A stretch of DNA of 47,798 nt. Source: UBA1275 sp038124025. GTDB lineage: Bacteria > Bacteroidota > Rhodothermia > Balneolales > Balneolaceae. The position numbers were made by a program, and so were the translations under genes. Each line of letters opens with the position of its first letter. The first letter of the stretch is position 1. Below, piece by piece: positions 40,798 through 47,798 of the stretch. Location: NCBI GenBank assembly GCA_038124025.1, contig JAYPBC010000015.1:1-47798 (forward strand), in the 5' to 3' direction. The notes below the pieces were generated by a model, which worked only from the letters and a program-made list of their open reading frames with translations, was not told where the DNA came from and ran no database searches.

Positions 40798-41361
40798 ATG
40801 CCAGAGTTTTTACTCCAACCCATGCCTTGGTACATAGCCGGCCCCCTAATAGGTCTAATGGTACCATTACTACTAGTATTGGATAACCGACAATTCGGTA
40901 TATCTTCAGCTTACCGCCATATGTGTGCAGCGGTTTTACCCAAAGGTAAATTTTCTTTTTTCAGTTATGACTGGAAAGCCCAAAAATGGAACCTGTTATT
41001 CGTCGTAGGCATTGTTTTAGGAGGATATCTCGCCTCTTTGACTACGGTTGAAGGGTACTCAGTAGTCATCTCAGAGCAAACCAAACTAGCCCTAGGGGAA
41101 TGGGGACTAACTGATTTTAGCGGATTAATTCCCACTGAAATTTTTAATTTTAGCTTCCTTACTACACCAGGTGGATTCATTGTAATGGTTTTAGGCGGCT
41201 TTTTGGTGGGTTTTGGCGCACGTTACGGCGGCGGTTGTACATCGGGTCATGCCATATCGGGTTTATCCAATTTACAGCTACCCTCACTGATCGCCGTAAT
41301 TGGATTTTTCGCAGGGGGTCTACTAATGACCTATTTCATCTTACCACTCATTTTATCCTAA
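40798..41361 (+). CDS. YeeE/YedE (TsuA-like) sulfur transporter, subunit A
   Basis: A 187-residue membrane protein with about four or five transmembrane segments. The family motif GFGARYGGGCTSGHAISG (139-155, Cys147) is complete; in YeeE the cysteine handles thiosulfate or persulfide sulfur during uptake. It is half the length of fused YeeE/TsuA proteins, with the second half supplied by the next gene, 12 bases downstream. The imported sulfur may feed Fe-S or lipoyl sulfur needs, but that is inference. Confidence 0.9.
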   Translation: MPEFLLQPMPWYIAGPLIGLMVPLLLVLDNRQFGISSAYRHMCAAVLPKGKFSFFSYDWKAQKWNLLFVVGIVLGGYLASLTTVEGYSVVISEQTKLALGEWGLTDFSGLIPTEIFNFSFLTTPGGFIVMVLGGFLVGFGARYGGGCTSGHAISGLSNLQLPSLIAVIGFFAGGLLMTYFILPLILS

Positions 41362-41373
41362 GGAGATACTATT

Positions 41374-41778
41374 ATGAAATATATATTAGCAGGTTTATTC
41401 TTTGGTTTTGTAGCGGTAAAGTCAGAAGTCGTTTCCTGGTTCCGTATATTAGAAATGTTTCACTTCGATTCCTTTCATATGTATGGAATTATTGGAAGCG
41501 CAGTGGTAATCGGCATTATTTCCATTCAGATTATCAAGCGTTTCCAGATGAAAGACATGAAAGGAGAGCAAATTTCAGTGGGTAATAAAGAAATGACCCC
41601 CAAACGATACATTATTGGTGGCTCCATTTTTGGTCTAGGCTGGGCTTTAGTTGGCGCTTGCCCAGGGCCCATGTACGCTTTGGTTGGTAATGGTTATTGG
41701 ATCATTCTTGTACCTATGTTCTTCGCCTTTCTTGGAACTATGACCTACGGAATGATTCGGGAGAAGCTGCCTCATTGA
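41374..41778 (+). CDS. YeeE/YedE-like sulfur transporter, subunit B (DUF6691-like)
   Basis: A 134-residue membrane protein with about four hydrophobic segments. It carries the second YeeE-type cysteine motif, GLGWALVGACPGPMYALVG (Cys97). It forms the pair of half-size proteins that together equal one YeeE/TsuA transporter; such split pairs are common in FCB bacteria. It is co-transcribed with subunit A. No regulator or sulfurtransferase gene is next to it. Confidence 0.9.
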   Translation: MKYILAGLFFGFVAVKSEVVSWFRILEMFHFDSFHMYGIIGSAVVIGIISIQIIKRFQMKDMKGEQISVGNKEMTPKRYIIGGSIFGLGWALVGACPGPMYALVGNGYWIILVPMFFAFLGTMTYGMIREKLPH

Positions 41779-41848
41779 TTTCTTTTCTATAGTTATCGTC
41801 AACCCATATCTACATGGTTCCCTTTTATTGGAATATGGTAAAAGTGAA

Positions 41849-41897
41849 CTCATTTATTTTCATTCAATTTACAAATGAAAAATTCCATTTAAATGAG
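41849..41897. repeat. Nested AT-rich inverted repeat
   Basis: CTCATTTA/TAAATGAG enclose a second inverted repeat, TTTTCATT/AATGAAAA. On RNA this would fold into a bulged hairpin. It may terminate or protect the transporter mRNA, but there is no T run. The remaining part of 41779-42114 has only AT-rich sequence and a GAGG ribosome site before the GTG of the next gene. Confidence 0.4.
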
Positions 41898-42114
41898 TTA
41901 GTAGTAACAAATAACTAAGACTTTACATTAACCAATAAATATATATCACGGAATAAAGAAAGATTTCTAAAATTGTGAAACTTAGAGTATTATTAAACGT
42001 ACTTGTAAATACTCTTATTCTTATAGGAATAAACAATAGTTATTAGTTATAATTCAATTACAAAGCCCGATAACTACTAGGGTAACTGAATAATTCTGTA
42101 GAGGTAGTTTCTCC

Positions 42115-45100
42115 GTGAAAAAATGGTCAAAATGGTATAAGATAATATGTGCATCTGTTTTACTGATGATGGTGCAAAACTATACTCATGCTTACCAAGG
42201 AGTCGTATTTCAGCAATCTGATAGCGTAATTATATCACTTCCTGATACGGCCATTTTTTTAGGTGACGAATTATCATTTGGCATCAAGCTACAGGGTTCT
42301 TTTGTTGAGTCTATAAATAGCATTCAATTTGGTTTTCGCTATGACACAACAAAACTGAGTCTTATATCATTTATTCCTAGTCAAGAAGTGACACAAAATT
42401 TCACTTACTTTGTCAATGATTCAATACCAGGACATATATATTTTGCGGCTGCTTCTGCGGAATCTTCTTTAGGTGATGAGATAGTTGTGGATATCAAATT
42501 AATGCCAAATAGTATAGGGACCACTAAACTCAACATCGAAGAGTTATTATTAAACGAAGGAAAGCCTAGGGCGAGCGTGTTAGGCGGTACTATTATAATA
42601 GAAGAAGATCCTGATATTATTCGACCAACAGTTCCTCTGCAACTTAAGGGTAAGCTAATCAATGCAGAGACAATTAATTTAGAATGGAATAATTTTGCAA
42701 GTATAGGGTTTATTGGATACCAAATCTATCAACTGGCAGGACCTTTGCCAAATGATATAACTCAGGAGCAACTACAGAGACCATGGCAAATTGAAGGAGT
42801 AGAACGATTAGATACATTATTGAGGAGTATTGATATTCCTAACAATTCAACGGTAAAATTTGATATATCTGGACTAGAAAGTTTAGAATATTACACATTT
42901 TGGGTTACTGGATTAGACCAAAACGAAGTTGAAAGCTATGCTGAAAATATCCGACAACGGACAGGAGATCTAGTCTCGCCTGAAAAACCACCAAATTTCA
43001 CATCGGAATTAGAAGATCTAAAAATAACATTAAACTGGAATGCTTCACCAAGTTTAGATGTCGAAAGCTATGCAATATTTAGAAATAGGGTAGATTTATT
43101 TGAGGAATTAACAACTATTCCTAATACTCCAAATACCAAAATTTCTACCAAGTTAGGTGAAATTGAGTTTATGGTTTTATTCGCATGGGAGCCTGATAAA
43201 CAGAGGCATAAAATACTCATTAATAAATCTATACTACCAGATGGGATATCTCCAAATGAAATAAATCGACTTCAGTTGTATGATCTGTATGATGATTATA
43301 TGTCTTTCGAATCGGAAGATAATACATGGGCTACATATTACATTTATTCTGAAATTAATGGCCTATCTATCCAATCATCGCAGTACACACAAGCTTTTAG
43401 AAGTAGCAACGATCTGTATGTTATAAGTGCAGCTTTAGAATTTAATCAAGCTCACGACTCAGAGCCATTTTTTAAGCTTTTAGATGTATTATCTGCTGAT
43501 CAGTTAAGTTTTATAGATTCTGATATAGATAGCCTAAGTCTTATAAGGTATTCATATAAAATTGCTGCAATTGATTCCTCAAAAGGTGATATTTTTGAGA
43601 ATTTTGATCCAGCCAATAGAAGCGAATTCTCAGAAATAGCTATAATCGAGACTCCACCTGTGACCTGGACGGTTGATTCAAATGGTGAGGGTGATTTTGA
43701 GACAGTACAAGAGACTATTTATAATTCTAGACCATTTGATCATATTGTTATACGGGATGGGATATATCGTGAATCTTTAGAACTAACTCACCCAGTTAGT
43801 ATTCATGGGCAAGGCGATGTAAAGTTTATAAAGCCGGAGACTTCTGATGTGATATTAGATGTAAATGCTAAAATATATAACGATTTAAAGTGGCCTAATA
43901 AGCAAAGTTTATCAATCCAAAATATTAAATTTTTAGGTTCAGAAGAGCCCAATGAACTTGGAACCGGAATTAAATTAGACTATGGAACTTCAGTTAAGAT
44001 AAATAAATCTCATTTTGCGCATTTTGATAATGTCATAAATGCCAATCATAGTTCTTTCTCTATATCCAACTCAATTCTATCTAATAATAGGACAATTTCC
44101 TATCACAGAAGTCACTTATATGCAGGTACATCCCAAGAAGATACAGTTCGATTTGTGCATGTAAATGTATTAAACACAAGAGAGGCTATCACGGATTTAG
44201 AAGGTGGAATTTCATTAAGCTTCGTGAACAGTATTCTAGTTGACAAGTTAGAATTGAAAAATAGTGAAGATAAATTTATTGGACTAGGAGTTAGCTTTAT
44301 TAATGTTGCACTAGATACAAATAAAATTCGGTCTAACCATGATATTATTGAAAAATTTAGTAGTGATCTGCCAAATATAGACCAATCTGGGGTAATTCAT
44401 TTCAACAATATCGATCAGGTTCTATTTCAATCACAAACACATAATGAAGATTTATCTAACTATAGATTACAGGCAGAATCTAAAGCTATAGGGAGTGGAA
44501 ATCCCGTTGGGAATCTAACAGATGATTTTCTAGGTCAAAAAAGAATCTCAGATAAAGTAGATTTGGGCGCCATTGAACACCCTAACGACACTCCAGTACT
44601 TTTTCCCTCTCCTGAAATTAGTGTAACAAGGATTGATACTACTTTCTCTGATGATCTAAAATCTGCAGTGGAGATTGAAATCAAATATCCTGATTCACTA
44701 AGCCTCAACTTAGATGCGATATATTTGTCAAAATGGTCTGCCGAAAATGAATTAATTCGAATAGATACATTAAATAGAGGAAGTTTTATTGACTTTGACA
44801 CGTTTATAGGAAATACATACAAGTATTCTGCACAAGCGAAATTACATGATCTATACTTAGGAAAAACTTCAGAAAGAGAGACTATATTTATTGAAGAGTT
44901 ATCTCCGCCTATTGATATTATTCCACCTATCCCTGCTAATTATTTAACGGCGAAACGATTAAATGCTAGAACTTTTGAGCTTGAATGGGAGGTAGATGCT
45001 TTTGATGAATTATCCCACTTTAACATTTATAAAGTTCTTTCGATCAAAGGTTTGGTAGAAGCTTTTGAAGATACTTTAGACACTACTTGGTTGTGGACCG

Positions 45101-47643
45101 GGGGTGAATTTCCATTAGATGCATTATATGCCAATTCTATTGAGCTATTCGATTCACTAATAGTTCCCCAAGGATTATTTGAGCAGGCGCAAAATGATTC
45201 AAGTGATTTAATATTTAATTGGGTTGATAATAAAGATTTGTTAAATCAAACAGTTTATACCTATTGGGTAACATCAGTTGATATGTCAGGTAATGAAGGT
45301 GATGCGCGATTCATAGAGTTACAGACAGGAGATGATACTCCACCTAACCCACCAGCAAATATTATTCAAAGAATACAAGATGATCAATTGATTTTAGAGT
45401 GGGATCCTAGTCTTGCACAAGATGTAGAATGGTATAAGATTTACAAAGGATTAGATTCTACATCAGTATCTTTATATGATAGTATCAATGTGGATACAAG
45501 AACGTATATGGATACAATAGATGACTTTAGTATTCAAGTATTCTATCGGATTAGCGCTGTGGATTCAGCAATATCAAACCCGATATATTCTTATGACCCA
45601 GCCCTCGAAGGAGAGCTTTCAAAATCTACACTTGGTTACAATATTGATTTAACGGGTCCTTCTAAACCAATTATTGAATCGGTATATAGTGCTAATTCTA
45701 TAGTCCAAATTGATTGGGCTACAGTTTTAGATCCTGATTTAGAATATTATAATATTTACAGGGGTTCACATCCTGATACTGTTGAAATTATTGATAATAC
45801 ATCTGCTTTGGATTCATTTTATAGTGATTCGACAGTAAAAAATGGAATACTCTACTATTATTTTATAAGTGGTGTGGATACATCATCAAATGAAGGGGAA
45901 TTATCAGATCTTGTTATAGGAACACCATTTAATGTTCCGCCGTCTGTAGCTGCCTATGATGACATATATATTCATAATCAAGAGAGCGATCAATTTGGCC
46001 TATCTTTTACTTTCCAAGGATTTGATAATGATGGTGAAATAGATTCAACACTTTGGATTGTCGACAATGAACTTTACTCGATAGATAGAGTGCCCAGCAT
46101 AGATATTAAACAAGGTTCCACTCATATTACTTTGGTGGCAATAGATAATGATGGGGGCCGTGATAGTTCTAGTTTTTCCGTTTATATGGATGCAGGTTTT
46201 ATTGATCTAGGTGCTAATTTACTGCCTACTACTGGTTTATCTTTGTTTGGTAATAATTTTAGTTTCCAACCTGATGGCAGAGGTAATTTAAGCTTAATGA
46301 CACCTGGGGAATCAAATGAATTTCGTTTAGTTGCTCCTCTACAAGCACCTGTTGCTATAGCGACTGATTCGACGTTTTATTTGATTTCAGGAACTCAAAA
46401 ACTGAATAAATATAGTTTATTCAATTGGTGGAAACATAAAATAACGCTACCCTATTGGTCTACTTCAACAGGTGGATTTCATTCTTCAAGTCCTGTTATT
46501 GATGAAAAAAGAAAACGCCTTTATTTAGTATCAGAGGATAATCAAATTTTTGGAATTGATGTAAGAGAAGGAATTCAGCAATGGCGTTCTAATATAGGAG
46601 CTCCAGGGATACACCCTGGTGTAATTTTGTCTGAAAAATACTTAGCGCAACCCAATAAATTGGGAGACATCACTTATTTTGATTTGGATGCTTCTATCTC
46701 ATTTAAAGAGATGTCACCATTAGGTAAAACTGTTTTTGGTGAAGGTTTAATGGGTGCATTATCGGTTACCAACAATAGTGAATTAGTGGCTGCTTTTTCA
46801 TCTGGCACAATTAGAAAGTGGAATCCAAATTTATCTAGTGAAAGTACAGATCAAATTTTATGGGAAACCGATTTAGCCACTACTTTTAAAACAACACCTG
46901 TAATTGCTGAAAATGGGTTGATTCTAGTTGGTGGAGCGGATTCAACTTTTTATGGAATTAATGGTGCAAATGGTCAAGTTGAATGGACTTTTCGAGCCTT
47001 TGGATCGATAACATCTACAGCTTCAATTAATGAATATGGGGTTGTTTATTTTGGTGATGCCTCTGGTAGAGTGTATGCTGTAGATGAAGCTGGGAATTTA
47101 ATTTGGGATTATCAAATTCAATCTAGTGATGAAACCAGTAGTTTATCAGTTATGAATACTATTAATTATGTTAATGGTAGCGTATTTGTTGCTACTCAAG
47201 GCGGAAAGCTAGTTAGTATTAGAGATGGTTGGCGATACGATGGTTCACTTGAAGAAAAATTTGGTCCAGAATGGGATAAAAAACAGGCTCAATGGGCGAC
47301 TTACCAAGGAAATTATCGTAGAAGTGGAAACGTAGATATGAGTGTCTCAACTTCAAGTGAAAGCCTTGAATCATTACCTACTGAATTTCAATTATTGCAA
47401 AATTATCCAAATCCTTTTAATCCTAGTACTCAGATAGAATTTGCGATACCTGAGGCTTCTTTTGTCAAACTGGAAGTGTTTAATACATTAGGTCAGAAAG
47501 TTCGTACACTAAAGGATGCTCATATGCCAGCTGGAAATTATAGTGTGACGTTCGAAGCTTTTGATTTAACAACAGGTATTTATTTGTATAGACTAACTGC
47601 TGGAGAGTTCTCACAAATAAAAAGAATGCTATTGATTAAATAA
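42115..47643 (+). CDS. 1842-residue T9SS-type secreted multidomain protein
   Basis: GTG start at 42115, preceded by GTAGAGG. The signal peptide ends about THAYQ. Domains by eye: cohesin-like sandwich (35-165); a chain of fibronectin type III modules (about 170-290, 295-510) marked by repeats of PPNFTSELEDLKITLNWN type; a right-handed beta-helix (about 517-830) starting GEGDFETVQETIYNSRPFDH; more FN3 modules (about 930-1070, 1075-1175, 1180-1270); a PKD-like module (about 1275-1365); a PQQ-type beta-propeller (about 1380-1740) with IDVREGIQQWRSNIG and INGANGQVEWTFRAFG; and a type IX C-terminal sorting domain (from 1751, QLLQNYPNPFNPSTQ). It is therefore exported through the T9SS and anchored or released at the surface. 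No catalytic site is evident, so adhesion or carbohydrate binding is likely. Confidence 0.92.
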   Translation: MKKWSKWYKIICASVLLMMVQNYTHAYQGVVFQQSDSVIISLPDTAIFLGDELSFGIKLQGSFVESINSIQFGFRYDTTKLSLISFIPSQEVTQNFTYFVNDSIPGHIYFAAASAESSLGDEIVVDIKLMPNSIGTTKLNIEELLLNEGKPRASVLGGTIIIEEDPDIIRPTVPLQLKGKLINAETINLEWNNFASIGFIGYQIYQLAGPLPNDITQEQLQRPWQIEGVERLDTLLRSIDIPNNSTVKFDISGLESLEYYTFWVTGLDQNEVESYAENIRQRTGDLVSPEKPPNFTSELEDLKITLNWNASPSLDVESYAIFRNRVDLFEELTTIPNTPNTKISTKLGEIEFMVLFAWEPDKQRHKILINKSILPDGISPNEINRLQLYDLYDDYMSFESEDNTWATYYIYSEINGLSIQSSQYTQAFRSSNDLYVISAALEFNQAHDSEPFFKLLDVLSADQLSFIDSDIDSLSLIRYSYKIAAIDSSKGDIFENFDPANRSEFSEIAIIETPPVTWTVDSNGEGDFETVQETIYNSRPFDHIVIRDGIYRESLELTHPVSIHGQGDVKFIKPETSDVILDVNAKIYNDLKWPNKQSLSIQNIKFLGSEEPNELGTGIKLDYGTSVKINKSHFAHFDNVINANHSSFSISNSILSNNRTISYHRSHLYAGTSQEDTVRFVHVNVLNTREAITDLEGGISLSFVNSILVDKLELKNSEDKFIGLGVSFINVALDTNKIRSNHDIIEKFSSDLPNIDQSGVIHFNNIDQVLFQSQTHNEDLSNYRLQAESKAIGSGNPVGNLTDDFLGQKRISDKVDLGAIEHPNDTPVLFPSPEISVTRIDTTFSDDLKSAVEIEIKYPDSLSLNLDAIYLSKWSAENELIRIDTLNRGSFIDFDTFIGNTYKYSAQAKLHDLYLGKTSERETIFIEELSPPIDIIPPIPANYLTAKRLNARTFELEWEVDAFDELSHFNIYKVLSIKGLVEAFEDTLDTTWLWTGGEFPLDALYANSIELFDSLIVPQGLFEQAQNDSSDLIFNWVDNKDLLNQTVYTYWVTSVDMSGNEGDARFIELQTGDDTPPNPPANIIQRIQDDQLILEWDPSLAQDVEWYKIYKGLDSTSVSLYDSINVDTRTYMDTIDDFSIQVFYRISAVDSAISNPIYSYDPALEGELSKSTLGYNIDLTGPSKPIIESVYSANSIVQIDWATVLDPDLEYYNIYRGSHPDTVEIIDNTSALDSFYSDSTVKNGILYYYFISGVDTSSNEGELSDLVIGTPFNVPPSVAAYDDIYIHNQESDQFGLSFTFQGFDNDGEIDSTLWIVDNELYSIDRVPSIDIKQGSTHITLVAIDNDGGRDSSSFSVYMDAGFIDLGANLLPTTGLSLFGNNFSFQPDGRGNLSLMTPGESNEFRLVAPLQAPVAIATDSTFYLISGTQKLNKYSLFNWWKHKITLPYWSTSTGGFHSSSPVIDEKRKRLYLVSEDNQIFGIDVREGIQQWRSNIGAPGIHPGVILSEKYLAQPNKLGDITYFDLDASISFKEMSPLGKTVFGEGLMGALSVTNNSELVAAFSSGTIRKWNPNLSSESTDQILWETDLATTFKTTPVIAENGLILVGGADSTFYGINGANGQVEWTFRAFGSITSTASINEYGVVYFGDASGRVYAVDEAGNLIWDYQIQSSDETSSLSVMNTINYVNGSVFVATQGGKLVSIRDGWRYDGSLEEKFGPEWDKKQAQWATYQGNYRRSGNVDMSVSTSSESLESLPTEFQLLQNYPNPFNPSTQIEFAIPEASFVKLEVFNTLGQKVRTLKDAHMPAGNYSVTFEAFDLTTGIYLYRLTAGEFSQIKRMLLIK

Positions 47644-47676
47644 GAATAAACACTTGTATCTCCAACGGTATTTGAT

Positions 47677-47798
47677 ATGCCATTTTATATAAAAACTCTT
47701 TTATTTTTGATTATGGTTATTCCAAAAACCATAATTGCTCAAAATACTGGAGTAGTCTACTTATTAAATGACCAGGGTGAAGAGGTGTTGAACTATCC
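47677..47798 (+). CDS. Start of another secreted protein (cut by window edge)
   Basis: An open frame from ATG 47677 to the end of the window, 40 codons seen. It begins with a signal peptide (FYIKTLLFLIMVIPKTIIAQ) and continues NTGVVYLLNDQGEEVLNY. It lies 33 bases after the giant T9SS protein and probably shares its transcript. Similar small secreted partners often follow large T9SS proteins, but the rest of this one is not visible. Confidence 0.65.
   Translation, partial: MPFYIKTLLFLIMVIPKTIIAQNTGVVYLLNDQGEEVLNY

Noticed and set aside
41971..42045. 23-codon GTG ORF before the giant gene
   Set aside because: It is too short, with no ribosome site or motif.

Overview
The window is a chromosomal segment of a moderately AT-rich bacterium of the Bacteroidota-related (FCB) lineages, most likely a marine or saline member of Balneolota/Rhodothermota. 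This is inferred. The signs are a type IX secretion C-terminal sorting domain (QNYPNPFNPST motif) on a very large secreted protein, many lipoproteins, a PID-CTERM-like sorting motif, weak Shine-Dalgarno use, and a core gene set that is neither proteobacterial nor firmicute. No rRNA, CRISPR array, insertion sequence, integrase or phage module is visible.

Region 1 (1-5.6 kb) looks accessory. It starts with the 3' part of a tRNA-Arg and its terminator, then a small membrane protein on the minus strand. A lone indoleamine 2,3-dioxygenase-like gene follows, bracketed by two 122-bp direct repeats that are about 93 percent identical. After it come a secreted SGNH esterase, a TetR repressor with operator-like palindromes on both sides, a tiny ORF that is little more than a PID-CTERM motif, and a secreted isoaspartyl peptidase/asparaginase.

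Region 2 (5.6-30 kb) is mostly housekeeping. A minus-strand cluster holds yggS, a small membrane coiled-coil protein, divIVA and purine nucleoside phosphorylase. Facing it are a Nif3-family gene, a CdsZ-like coiled-coil gene whose zinc ribbon has lost its cysteines, and RNase P RNA. Then come smpB, a small lipoprotein, an M50 protease, arginine deiminase, a SirB1-type gene, prfC and an MltB-type transglycosylase. A tight seven-gene plus-strand run joins lipoate metabolism (lpdA, lipB, lipA), phospholipid synthesis (plsY, gpsA), an AlbA_2 protein and an A-type Fe-S carrier. Leucine dehydrogenase with hslO, recJ and tRNA-Phe close the region.

Region 3 (29.8-47.8 kb) is envelope and secretion rich. 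It has a coupled pair of a 59-residue membrane protein and a lipoprotein, a DUF3784 protein, and a 1103-residue secreted Asp-box (BNR) propeller protein. A translationally coupled three-lipoprotein operon (zincin-like, CBM9-like, glycosidase-like) follows, then a secreted class C beta-lactamase-type hydrolase and an S10 carboxypeptidase. A two-part YeeE/YedE sulfur transporter comes next. The window ends with an 1842-residue multidomain T9SS-type protein and the start of another secreted ORF.

The best candidates for something new are the repeat-bracketed dioxygenase, the orphan PID-CTERM ORF beside the TetR palindromes, the yggS-small membrane protein-divIVA cluster, the three-lipoprotein operon, and a mini-gene interrupted by TAG after prfC. 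No wholly novel system can be proven from the sequence alone.
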